Below, one piece after another: positions 6,132-13,552 of a DNA stretch of 20,768 nt (positions within the stretch are counted from its first letter, which is position 1; each line of letters starts with the position of its first letter). The DNA is from Prevotella sp. UBA746. GTDB taxonomy: Bacteria; Bacteroidota; Bacteroidia; Bacteroidales; Bacteroidaceae. A program made the translations under genes and the position numbers. The notes under the pieces were generated by a model. It did not search any database and was not told the DNA's origin. It saw only the letters and a list, made by a program, of their open reading frames with translations. The DNA lies in the NCBI GenBank assembly GCA_002298545.1, contig DBKQ01000028.1, positions 1-20,768 of the forward strand, read 5' to 3'.

Positions 6132-6992
6132 TTATCCGTAGATAATGTTACCGTTCTCGTCGCGGTTCTCGTCGATAAACGACTTGTTGTATTGTGTCAT
6201 ACCGCGCAGCGACATACCCATGCTTGAGAATCCTCCATCGTGGAAGAGAGTCTGCATGGTAACCTTCTTGGTGAGGTCGGAGAACATAACCACGCAGTAG
6301 TCGGCACACTCGTCGGCACTGGCGTTGCCCAGAGGCGACATGCGGTCGGAGAAGTCATACAGTCCGTCGAATCCCTTGATACCGCTGCCGGCAGTAGTGA
6401 AGGTAGGCGACTGCGAGATGGTGTTGATACGCACGTGCTTCTCGCGGCCGTAGATATAACCGAAGCTGCGGGCGATAGACTCGAGCAGCGACTTGGCGTC
6501 GGCCATATCGTTGTAGCCGAAGAAAGTGCGGTGGGATGCGATGTATGTAAGAGCCAGAACAGAAGCGCCGTCGCTAAGGGCGTCGAGCTTCTTTGCTGCC
6601 TGCAGCATCTTGTGGAACGAGATAGCCGAAATATCGAGAGTCTTGTTGAGGAATGAATAATCCAGGTCATCGTATGTGCGCTTCTTACGCATGTTAACAC
6701 TCATTGCACAAGAGTGGAGCACGAAGTCGATTTTTCCGCCGAGAGCCTTCTGAGCCTCCTCGAAGAGATTTGTAAGATCCTCCACCGATGTAGCGTCGGC
6801 AGGGATAATAGTAGCGCCGGTTTTCTTTGCGAGTTCGTCGATTGTACCCATACGGCAAGCCACCGCTGTGTTTGTCAATACAATCTGTGCGCCTTCCTCT
6901 ACTACGCGTTCTGCAACTTTCCACGCAATTGATGCGTCGTTCAATGCGCCGAAGATAATACCGCGCTTTCCTTTTAATAAATTATAAGACAT
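6132..6992 (-). CDS. fabI: Enoyl-[acyl-carrier-protein] reductase (NADH-type FabI)
   Basis: This enzyme catalyses the last step of each fatty-acid elongation cycle, reducing enoyl-ACP with NAD(P)H. The Rossmann start (KGKRGIIFGALNDASIAWKV) carries the FabI-specific spaced glycine motif. The catalytic pair Tyr160-x6-Lys167 is in GYNDMADAKSLLES, and the cofactor/substrate loop region follows (TISQSPTFTTAGSGIKGF). I place the start at ATG 6990-6992, giving MSYNLLKGKRG and 286 residues, the normal FabI N-terminus. The frame stays open to an ATG at 7055, which would add a 21-residue basic extension (MAQNKKRNNRIKSKHYNNKK) with no family counterpart. Both starts lie downstream of the promoter at 7122-7151, so the longer form is not strictly excluded. 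The gene is single, with its own promoter and terminator. Confidence 0.95.
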   Translation of the reverse strand: MSYNLLKGKRGIIFGALNDASIAWKVAERVVEEGAQIVLTNTAVACRMGTIDELAKKTGATIIPADATSVEDLTNLFEEAQKALGGKIDFVLHSCAMSVNMRKKRTYDDLDYSFLNKTLDISAISFHKMLQAAKKLDALSDGASVLALTYIASHRTFFGYNDMADAKSLLESIARSFGYIYGREKHVRINTISQSPTFTTAGSGIKGFDGLYDFSDRMSPLGNASADECADYCVVMFSDLTKKVTMQTLFHDGGFSSMGMSLRGMTQYNKSFIDENRDENGNIIYG

Positions 6993-7121
6993 AATTTTCT
7001 TGTTGTTATAATGTTTTGATTTTATTCTATTATTCCGCTTCTTGTTTTGAGCCATAAACGGCTTGTTTCTATTGTTTGAAAAAGGCTGTCCTGTTACAAT
7101 CTTATTTCAGAAAAAGCGGTG

Positions 7122-7151
7122 CAAAGGTATAACTTTTTGCACATCTACAAA
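7122..7151 (-). promoter_or_regulatory. Promoter of fabI
   Basis: On the minus strand, TTTG (7148-7151) and TACCTTTG (7122-7129) are separated by 18 nt. This closely matches the Bacteroides-type -33 TTTG / -7 TAnnTTTG promoter. The predicted transcript would have a leader of about 120 nt before ATG 6992. Confidence 0.65.
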
Positions 7152-7250
7152 CATTTCTGTGCAAAAATCAGTTCTTTTAAGACGTTATTGTTGCTTTTCT
7201 TGCACAAACTCGGGAGAGTGTGCAAGAAAAAAGAGGAAGAAATGGGACTG

Positions 7251-7340
7251 TTAAGACAGATAAGACTAATAAAACAGATAGGACTAATAGGACTGATAAA
7301 ACAGATAAGACTAATAAGACTGATAGGACAAATAGAACGA
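7251..7340. repeat. 9-bp degenerate tandem repeat (ten units)
   Basis: Ten consecutive 9-bp units of the type ATAAGACTA / ATAAAACAG / ATAGGACTG run without interruption from 7251 to 7340. Because the period is a multiple of three, all frames stay open and give artificial Leu/Ile-rich or Val/Leu-rich peptides; I do not regard these as genes. Confidence 0.85.
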
Positions 7341-7359
7341 ACCAACAAGAGTAATCACT

Positions 7360-7412
7360 CCCCTCTCCTCTGGGGAGGGGGAAGCCGCTCAAAGAGCGGC
7401 ACGGGGGTGGGG
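7360..7412. repeat. REP-like G/C-rich extragenic palindrome
   Basis: Two adjacent hairpins are present: CCCCTCTCC-TCT-GGGGAGGGG (7360-7380, one mismatched position) and a perfect GCCGCTC-AAA-GAGCGGC (7384-7400), followed by ACGGGGGTGGGG. The base composition is far from that of the surrounding DNA. It overlaps the last codons and stop of the DUF4435 gene. On the minus strand it could also act as a transcript-ending or transcript-stabilising structure, although no T tract follows. Confidence 0.65.
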
Positions 7413-8399
7413 CTGTAGCATTCTCTCCACATCCTCTTGAATTCTGCGGAACGGTTCCGACTCCATATATCCCATATTCTTTTTCAGCATCTGCGAGATA
7501 TCCTGAATACTGTTGGTGTAACAGGAGAGCTCGTTGCGGCGCTGCGTGTCGTGCACCGCCTGTCGACGAATCTCGTCTTCACGCTCCTGCACAAGCCGAC
7601 TGCATACCTTATTAATTATAGGCATCACTATCTTGTTAAACAAATGGTGACCCTGAATATAAAGATATGTAGAATCCGGAGTTACACCCATCCCGATAAG
7701 CTCCTTTTTCAGTTCGAGCCACGACTGCTTGGCATCGGGATGGCGATGCTGAAGAAAGTTCACCTTGTTATGCACCTTACGCCGAAGATTGTCGATTGCC
7801 GCCTGCGGATTGTATATGGAGAAGCCGCCAATCTCGGCAATACGGTTGAAGTCGGTTATCGTAAACTCCCCGTATATGCTGCGCCGGTAATGCCATATAG
7901 ACCAAACGAAGAGGGGGAATATCGCCTGACTGAACTCCTGGAGGAAATTCTGAAAATCAAAGATGCTATGGTCGTTGAGCGTAACCATCACGCAAACATT
8001 GTGCAGCGACGGAGCATAACATTGCAAATTCTCTATGGCATAGGCATAAGTGTGGAGCACGTAGGGATTGGAAATTATGGTACGCGACGTTGGTGTGGCA
8101 CCATTGATGAGATAGTCGTAGTCGGCATCGACACAGGCTATCATACTGCCTCCCACGTTTCCGGCAAGCAAGTTCATAAGTACCGACTTTTTCCCTCTTT
8201 CCAATGTATTGTGAGAAGGGAGCATCACCTCAAAATATCGCGTGTCATCCTCAAAGCGACTGAGCACGGTGCGCCAGAAGAACACATCGTCGTAACTCTC
8301 CACGTATGCCACGATGCGCCTCCGCGACTTCTTAGAGTTAAGGCGGTTCATAGCCTCGAAGTATGCCGAACTCAGATTTTCGGTCAATCGTTTGTTCAT
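7389..8399 (-). CDS. DUF4435 (TOPRIM-like) protein, AriB-like effector candidate
   Basis: This 336-residue soluble protein is the second gene of a two-gene operon with the ATPase upstream (24-nt gap). The N-terminal VAYVESYDDVFFWRTVL contains an acidic residue after a hydrophobic strand (Glu34). The later strand IACVDADYDYL carries Asp91-x-Asp93, the acidic pattern expected for the TOPRIM-like DUF4435 fold, which is related to the nuclease domain of OLD proteins. In the PARIS anti-phage system a DUF4435 protein (AriB) is held by an ABC-type ATPase (AriA) and released as a toxic nuclease. The same pairing and order here suggest an equivalent role, but function is inferred. The C-terminal half has no recognised domain. 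The last eight residues (QPHPRAAL) and the stop codon come from a REP-like palindrome, so the original 3' end may have been replaced. Confidence 0.75.
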   Translation of the reverse strand: MNKRLTENLSSAYFEAMNRLNSKKSRRRIVAYVESYDDVFFWRTVLSRFEDDTRYFEVMLPSHNTLERGKKSVLMNLLAGNVGGSMIACVDADYDYLINGATPTSRTIISNPYVLHTYAYAIENLQCYAPSLHNVCVMVTLNDHSIFDFQNFLQEFSQAIFPLFVWSIWHYRRSIYGEFTITDFNRIAEIGGFSIYNPQAAIDNLRRKVHNKVNFLQHRHPDAKQSWLELKKELIGMGVTPDSTYLYIQGHHLFNKIVMPIINKVCSRLVQEREDEIRRQAVHDTQRRNELSCYTNSIQDISQMLKKNMGYMESEPFRRIQEDVERMLQPHPRAAL

Positions 8400-8423
8400 A
8401 GTATCGTCCTCCGGAAATTAAAG

Positions 8424-9242
8424 TCAGTTCACTGTAATGTCGCTCACCTCCGACACATTATCCATCCATCCGTTCATAATCACTGCTGGGGCATGAGTGG
8501 AAAGGATAATCTGAACATTGGGGTTCAGGTCGAGGATGATATCGATAAGGCGCTGCTGCCAGTCCACGTGCAGACTAACCTCGGGTTCGTCCATAAACAA
8601 GACATACGGCTTCTGGTCTTCCACGAGCACCGTGAGCAGAATGACGAGCATCTGCTTCTCGCCGCTCGATAGCTGGTATGGCATCAGCGTCTCGCCCATT
8701 TGCAGGAGCTGAATCTCGTTAGCCGAACGAACGATTTTCTTTCCTGTGTCGGCAAACAAGCTGTCCACGATATCCTGAAACTTGCGCTTTGGTTCCGACA
8801 AAGCCTGAGCCTTCTCGGCGGCATCCGCCTCGCCGCTCTGCAGGGCAGCAATGATGCGGTTGCCCACATTCACCTGGTAGTCGAGATACTTGCGCTGAAG
8901 GGTATAGAGCTGCCAGTCGAGCTCGGTAACGAGGCTCAGTCCCACTTTGTTGAGCAGTTCCTGGTTGACCACAGGATTGTCGAACGAGCGAATGATGTCG
9001 AACCTTATCCACTTGGCATCCTCCGGCTCCACGGCAAGCCGCACGCCCTTGAGCATGTGGCTCGGGAACTCACCGCCTGCAGCAAGACCTTTCACCACCT
9101 TATTAATAATGGTGCTCTTCCCCACTCCATTCACTCCGCTAAGGATGTTGACCCTGCGGTCGAGATTCCACAACACATGTTTCCTGCCGCTCCACAGCGA
9201 ATCAATCTCTATCTGCTTTATATAATCAGCGTACTTCTGCAT
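8424..9242 (-). CDS. ABC/OLD-type AAA ATPase, AriA-like partner of DUF4435
   Basis: This 272-residue ATPase of the SMC/ABC superfamily has all the expected motifs: Walker A GVNGVGKS (36-43), signature LSSGEKQ (191-197), Walker B YVLFMDEPE (213-221, Asp218/Glu219), a D-loop-like VSLHVDWQ, and the switch His250 in STHAPAVI. A helical stretch at about 110-160 may be a short coiled-coil insertion. It is compact, with little beyond the nucleotide-binding domain. It is the first gene of the operon; the DUF4435 protein follows after 24 nt. Together they resemble the AriA-AriB pair of PARIS or a split OLD-family system. An alternative is a conserved Bacteroidales ATPase/TOPRIM pair of unknown, possibly non-defensive role. 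Confidence 0.82.
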   Translation of the reverse strand: MQKYADYIKQIEIDSLWSGRKHVLWNLDRRVNILSGVNGVGKSTIINKVVKGLAAGGEFPSHMLKGVRLAVEPEDAKWIRFDIIRSFDNPVVNQELLNKVGLSLVTELDWQLYTLQRKYLDYQVNVGNRIIAALQSGEADAAEKAQALSEPKRKFQDIVDSLFADTGKKIVRSANEIQLLQMGETLMPYQLSSGEKQMLVILLTVLVEDQKPYVLFMDEPEVSLHVDWQQRLIDIILDLNPNVQIILSTHAPAVIMNGWMDNVSEVSDITVN

Positions 9243-9272
9243 AGTACATTAAATTTAAAGATTTATCTGACG

Positions 9273-9280
9273 CAAATTTA
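9273..9280 (-). promoter_or_regulatory. Candidate -7 element of the ATPase-DUF4435 operon
   Basis: Minus-strand TAAATTTG matches TAnnTTTG, 30 nt before the ATPase ATG at 9242. No clear TTTG -33 element was found; its expected place overlaps the divergent EamA promoter. Confidence 0.45.
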
Positions 9281-9301
9281 ATATATATTCTTTAAAATGA
9301 G

Positions 9302-9309
9302 TACCTTTG
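9302..9309 (+). promoter_or_regulatory. Candidate -7 element of the EamA-MATE genes
   Basis: TACCTTTG matches TAnnTTTG and has the same sequence as the fabI -7 element. It decides the EamA start: transcription from here begins after the ATG at 9307, so translation should start at ATG 9340. Confidence 0.55.
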
Positions 9310-9339
9310 CAGCGGAAAATTTACATCATAAAAGAGAAA

Positions 9340-10296
9340 ATGAACAACAATCGTCCGCTTATCGCACACATTTGCATATTTTTGGCGTGTGCTTTCTGGG
9401 GGCTGATGGCCCCTCTCGGCAAGGACGCAATGACTCACGGCATAACAGGTCTCGATATGGTTTCGTTTCGTGTTGCCGGCGGCGCCCTGCTATTCTGGAT
9501 AACATCATTCTTCACAACACGTGAACATGTTCCTACTAAAGACAAGCTGATGCTCATCGGTGCCGGTATCTTCGGCCTGGTGTGCAACCAGTGTTGCTAT
9601 ACCGTGGGACTGAGCATCACCTCGCCTATCAACTCGAGCGTGGTAACCACCTCCATGCCAATCTTCGCCATGATTCTATCGGCAATCATCCTGAAGGAGC
9701 CGATTACAGGGAAGAAAGCCTTGGGCGTGCTCTTCGGATGCACGGGAGCCGTAGCCCTCGTGATGTCGAGCGCCAGTGCGGCAAGCGACAAGGTGGGCGA
9801 CATACGCGGCGACCTGCTCTGTATGGCGGCGCAGCTGTCGTTTGCACTCTATCTGGCACTGTTCAGCAAGTTGGTTAGGAAATACTCCGTGATAACCGTG
9901 AACAAATGGATGTTCACCTGGGCTTCGCTAATAATCCTGCCGTTCACGCTGTCGCATGTAACATCAATAGAATTCGGAGCTGTACCAACTCAGACTTGGC
10001 TCGAAACGGGTTTCGTGGTATTCTTCGGCACTTATCTTGGATATATCCTGATGATGGTGGGGCAGAGCACGCTGCGCCCTACGGTAGTAGGTGTTTACAA
10101 TTATGTTCAGCCAGCCGTCAGCGTTACGGTGAGCATACTCACGGGAATGGGAGTGATGACCTTGCAGAAGGGTATCGCCATTCTGCTTGTATGCCTCGGC
10201 GTATGGCTCGTGATAAAGAGTAAGTCGAAGGCTGACATGGAGAGAGAAAAGGCAAAAGAAAAAGTTGCTGCCGACATTCTATCAACGAAGGAATAA
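9340..10296 (+). CDS. EamA/DMT-family inner-membrane transporter
   Basis: This 318-residue protein of the drug/metabolite transporter superfamily contains two EamA repeats of about five membrane helices each. The first begins IAHICIFLACAFWGLMAPLG. The second begins around LLCMAAQLSFALYLALFSKL. The repeat-end signature (GVYNYVQPAVSVTVSILTGM) is seen in the second half. Such proteins export amino acids, metabolites or drugs; the substrate here cannot be read. The frame opens at ATG 9307, but the -7 element at 9302-9309 rules that out, so I use ATG 9340 (MNNNRPLIAHI), preceded by a purine-rich AAAAGAGAAA. The C-terminal tail is charged and cytoplasmic. It lies 28 nt upstream of a MATE transporter and is probably cotranscribed. 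Confidence 0.9.
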   Translation: MNNNRPLIAHICIFLACAFWGLMAPLGKDAMTHGITGLDMVSFRVAGGALLFWITSFFTTREHVPTKDKLMLIGAGIFGLVCNQCCYTVGLSITSPINSSVVTTSMPIFAMILSAIILKEPITGKKALGVLFGCTGAVALVMSSASAASDKVGDIRGDLLCMAAQLSFALYLALFSKLVRKYSVITVNKWMFTWASLIILPFTLSHVTSIEFGAVPTQTWLETGFVVFFGTYLGYILMMVGQSTLRPTVVGVYNYVQPAVSVTVSILTGMGVMTLQKGIAILLVCLGVWLVIKSKSKADMEREKAKEKVAADILSTKE

Positions 10297-10324
10297 GATT
10301 ACCATATTTTACGAAAACAAAAGC

Positions 10325-11752
10325 ATGGCACAGAAAGAGAACAAACTTCTTGCAAAAATCCGCAACGGCGAGTCGATGACCGATAGGGAGAAGCTGCATC
10401 TTATCATACAGCTTAGTATCCCGTCTATCCTATCACAGCTATCATCTATCTTGATGTTTTATATCGACGCATCGATGGTTGGGTCGCTCGGAGCAAAGGC
10501 TTCGGCAGCTATCGGACTTATAGAGTCTACCACGTGGCTCTTCGGCGGTATCGCCAATGCAGCGATAATGGGATTCTCAGTTCAGGCTGCACATTTCATC
10601 GGAGCAAATGATATGAGGAAGACTCGACAGGTGTTCCGACTCGGACTGATGACTCTTGCCGCCATGGCTCTCGTCCTCACCACCCTGTGTGTCTGCATTG
10701 CCCAACCATTGCCTTACTGGCTTGGCGGCGGAGAGGACATAGCTCCGCTTGCAACGAGCTATTTTCTTATCTATTGTTCCTCTCTGCCTATATATATGAT
10801 AGGTATGATGGCTTCTGCCATGCTCAAGAGCTCCGGCAACATGAAGGTGCCGAGCATAATGAGTATCGCTATGTGCGTGCTCGACGTAGTGTTTAATTTC
10901 ATCGCGATTTTCCCGTCAAGGGATATTAGCTTTTTAGGCATGAGCATCCACATGCCAGGACTGGGCATGGGACTGCCGGGCGCAGCCCTCGGTACGGCAG
11001 TTGCCTTTCTCGTTACCGGTGCCACGCTGATATGGATTGCAGCGCGCCACGCCCCGATGATTTCGCTGAAAGGCGAGAAATGGATATGGCGACCATGCGG
11101 CGACTTTATGCGCAGCGCATTGAGGATTAGCAGTCCGATGGCTCTGCAGTATGTTCTCATGAGCGGTGCACAGATCGTGAGCACCATGATTGTAGCTCCG
11201 CTCGGCAATTTTGCCATCGCTGCCAACACGTTTGCCATCACGGCAGAGAGCCTTTGCTATATGCCGGGCTACGGTATCGGCGAGGCTGCGACGACGCTTA
11301 TCGGACAGAGTATCGGGGCGAACCGCCGCGACCTGACAAAGCGTTTTGCTTATATGACCATCGCCCTCGGTATGGCTATCATGGCACTTATGGGAGGCGT
11401 GATGTATGTTTTCGCTCCAGAGATGATTGGCATTATGACGCCTGTCACGGAAATTCGTATCCTCGGAGTCGGTGCGCTGCGCATCGAGGCTTTCGCCGAA
11501 CCGATGTTTGCCGCTGCCATCGTGGGCAACTGTATCTGCATTGGTGCCGGCGACACAAAGATACCGTCGGTAATGAACTTCGGTAGCATGTGGCTCATCC
11601 GTCTGTCGCTTGCAGCTTATCTCGCTCCGAAATATGGTCTTGCCGGTGTTTGGTTTGCCATGGCTACGGAACTTATCTTCCGCGGCATCATCTTCCTCGT
11701 AAGAATTTACCGCGGGAAATGGATGTACAAGCATGCTACGGCAACGGAATAA
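10325..11752 (+). CDS. MATE-family efflux transporter
   Basis: This 475-residue multidrug and toxic-compound extrusion protein should have about twelve membrane helices in two related halves. It exports cationic compounds in exchange for Na+ or H+. Recognisable blocks are LSIPSILSQLSSILMFYIDA (helix 1), GSLGAKASAAIGL, KSSGNMKVPSIMSIAMCVLD and GLPGAALGTAVAFLVTG in the first half. The second half has SSPMALQYVLMSGAQIVSTM and GNCICIGAGDTKIPSVMNFG. The frame extends upstream to ATG 10265, but that would overlap the EamA gene. ATG 10325 (MAQKENKLLAKIRNGE) gives a normal MATE N-terminus and a 28-nt gap. The substrate is unknown. Confidence 0.92.
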   Translation: MAQKENKLLAKIRNGESMTDREKLHLIIQLSIPSILSQLSSILMFYIDASMVGSLGAKASAAIGLIESTTWLFGGIANAAIMGFSVQAAHFIGANDMRKTRQVFRLGLMTLAAMALVLTTLCVCIAQPLPYWLGGGEDIAPLATSYFLIYCSSLPIYMIGMMASAMLKSSGNMKVPSIMSIAMCVLDVVFNFIAIFPSRDISFLGMSIHMPGLGMGLPGAALGTAVAFLVTGATLIWIAARHAPMISLKGEKWIWRPCGDFMRSALRISSPMALQYVLMSGAQIVSTMIVAPLGNFAIAANTFAITAESLCYMPGYGIGEAATTLIGQSIGANRRDLTKRFAYMTIALGMAIMALMGGVMYVFAPEMIGIMTPVTEIRILGVGALRIEAFAEPMFAAAIVGNCICIGAGDTKIPSVMNFGSMWLIRLSLAAYLAPKYGLAGVWFAMATELIFRGIIFLVRIYRGKWMYKHATATE

Positions 11753-12101
11753 GAATGTAGAATTTCTAAAATGATGATATAATGTATATTATCAGAAGTT
11801 CCTCCTTGCAGTTTTTAGGCGAAAACATTAAAAAAAGAATACAAGTACAACTGTTGTATGGTTTGACGAGTGCCAACATTTGCCATTTAGTGAGAGTACA
11901 CCATATAAATAAATGGCTGTACCGACAAACTTACAAATTGGAATGGAACACAAAAGTAGGATTGGGGACGATTCAAAGAAAAAACCAAGAGGTTTATCGC
12001 TATAGATTTAGATAAGGAGTACAAGAACTTACTTTGTTTGAAATTTGGCAAAGCAAGTTCTTGAGCTCATTAATCAAGCCATCCGAAATATGCTAACATT
12101 C
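11753..12101. other. Gene-free stretch with a dispersed-repeat end and a long hairpin
   Basis: I see no convincing gene here. At 11779-11805 a 27-bp segment matches 23 of 27 bases of the left end of the palindromic element at 5414-5440 (shared core ATTATC-GAAGTTCCT). At 12022-12036/12049-12063 a 15-bp inverted repeat (CAAGAACTTACTTTG against CAAAGCAAGTTCTTG, one mismatch) could end the minus-strand operon, although it lacks a T tract. A 77-codon plus-strand frame from 11782 has no recognisable product. Confidence 0.5.
12022..12063 (-). terminator. Possible terminator hairpin at the end of the envelope operon
   Basis: A 14-of-15-bp inverted repeat with a 12-nt loop lies 38 nt downstream of the stop codon at 12102. 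There is no clear poly-T run on either side, so factor-independent termination is uncertain. It may instead be part of the decayed repeat nearby. Confidence 0.35.
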
Positions 12102-13535
12102 TTAGTACCACAACTCTACTGTAGGCTTTACATTTCGATAATCAGGCATACATTGACCTATCGACGCACCTATGTATGTCGGGTCGCAAATATAGAAGGC
12201 TTTCCCTTTGTACATATATCCATCTCCAGTCATTTGAACAGCAGTGAAGTTTACGGCAGTACATTCATGCCCAGGATAATGTACGAGGTGTACGTCAAGT
12301 CCTAAGAGGTTGTGCACAAGAAAAGCAAAAAGGATAGCCCTGTCCTCACAATCATTCTTCGGATAATAAAAGTTTTCTTCTATGAAATAGGGCTTCTCAT
12401 ATCCATGTTGTTCTCCGTCTGTAGCATAGTCGAAAGCATATTGTACGAAATGAAGGATTCTAGCAACGGCATCTCTTTCTGAACAACCTTGTATTTGATC
12501 TTTTACCTGTGCAAGTAAAGATTGATGGAAGCTTGAGTCTATAGTTGACATGGCATAAAAAAGAATATCCATCTGGGGGTAACGGCGAATGGCTTCCATT
12601 GTTCCCGTATCAACAGAACCTTTTACCGAGATTTTTCCGTCACTCATACTAAATCCATGTGCTACACCAGTCTTTATCTCTAAAGTTCCACCTCTTATGG
12701 TTAAGTCCATATTGCGCCCTTTGTCCGTTTCGTTTGGCAAACGACATGTGTAAACTCCTGCATTTTGAGCCTTGTTTGTTGAATCGTCAAAAAAGGCATA
12801 ATATTTTTTACCATCAATAACGAGATAGCTCCGCTCGTATACCTGTTGTTTGAATGGTACCAACAATAAAAGTTTATTTCCGCAACTTGCCAATCGAACA
12901 TCATATCCCATATTTACGAGAAGAAAGTGTTGTAATAGCATTCTGCTCGCAGAATTCTTACAAGTTGACTCCGTATAGTTCTTGACAAGTTCAAATGTAA
13001 ACCAATCGTTGAGATTATACACCATAACCAATGATTGCAAAGAGCGAAAAACATCTTTCATCACCTTATCTTGTCGATAAATATCCCAAGCCCTTGCTAT
13101 TGTTTGATGCTCAATACCATCAACCGCTTGTACATGACATAAAACAGCACTTAGTTTCATACCGTAAAATGAAAAAGACATATTTGGCAAAGCACTGGGG
13201 GCAATAGGCTTCACAGATACAGGACAATCAGATGACGCTGGTTGTACTGTGGGCTTTACCTCAGGTTCAAACTGAACTGGATTGACACCTTGAGGTCTTA
13301 CGTCAGCCTTTGGTGCTATTGAAGGTTTAGGATATTTGTCCCTCTTAATCCCCCTAAATTGCTCGTATTCATCCCAGACACCCTGCAAGTATTTTGCGTA
13401 ATCTTCCAACATCGTTTTTCTGAAGCTACCATAGCTATCAAGCACTCCTTTGCGGAATGCTTGATAATCTGAATTAGTATTTTGTGCCATCATCGAAGAG
13501 GAACACAACAGTAGTATTAAAAAGTACTTACGCAT
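12102..13535 (-). CDS. Exported transglutaminase-like cysteine protein
   Basis: This is the last gene of the minus-strand operon, 477 residues. A signal peptide (MRKYFLILLLCSSSMMAQ) is followed by aromatic/charged helical repeats (YQAFRKGVLDSYGSFRKTM, EDYAKYLQGVWDEYEQFRG) and a Pro-rich linker. The large middle part is unrecognised. The C-terminal 100 residues carry a transglutaminase-like triad: Cys396 in NDCEDRAILFAF, His423 in PGHECTAVNF and Asp451 in CDPTYIGASIG. These are the C/H/D positions of the papain-like transglutaminase fold, which in bacteria may act as a peptidase, a crosslinker or a transferase. All three residues are intact, so activity is plausible. The substrate is unknown. 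It follows the LPP20-like gene by 17 nt. Confidence 0.72.
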   Translation of the reverse strand: MRKYFLILLLCSSSMMAQNTNSDYQAFRKGVLDSYGSFRKTMLEDYAKYLQGVWDEYEQFRGIKRDKYPKPSIAPKADVRPQGVNPVQFEPEVKPTVQPASSDCPVSVKPIAPSALPNMSFSFYGMKLSAVLCHVQAVDGIEHQTIARAWDIYRQDKVMKDVFRSLQSLVMVYNLNDWFTFELVKNYTESTCKNSASRMLLQHFLLVNMGYDVRLASCGNKLLLLVPFKQQVYERSYLVIDGKKYYAFFDDSTNKAQNAGVYTCRLPNETDKGRNMDLTIRGGTLEIKTGVAHGFSMSDGKISVKGSVDTGTMEAIRRYPQMDILFYAMSTIDSSFHQSLLAQVKDQIQGCSERDAVARILHFVQYAFDYATDGEQHGYEKPYFIEENFYYPKNDCEDRAILFAFLVHNLLGLDVHLVHYPGHECTAVNFTAVQMTGDGYMYKGKAFYICDPTYIGASIGQCMPDYRNVKPTVELWY

Positions 13536-13552
13536 AGTTGGTATATTGTAGT

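Noticed and set aside
6993..7055. N-terminal extension of FabI
   Set aside because: The added residues are basic/Asn-rich with no FabI counterpart; the ATG at 6992 gives the normal FabI start. The longer form cannot be fully excluded.
7119..7418. Plus-strand frame giving a Leu/Ile/Arg-rich repeat peptide, and minus-strand frames giving Val/Leu/Ser repeats
   Set aside because: Both arise from the 9-bp repeat, which keeps every frame open; the composition is artificial.
7437..8672. 411-codon plus-strand open frame
   Set aside because: It is antisense to the DUF4435 and ATPase genes, which have clear motifs; no domain is seen in the antisense frame.
10934..11734. 266-codon minus-strand open frame
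   Set aside because: It is antisense to the MATE transporter, with a His/Arg/Asp-rich shadow composition and no recognisable motif.
11782..12015. 77-codon plus-strand open frame after the MATE gene
   Set aside because: It begins inside the dispersed-repeat end, has no ribosome binding site and no family resemblance.
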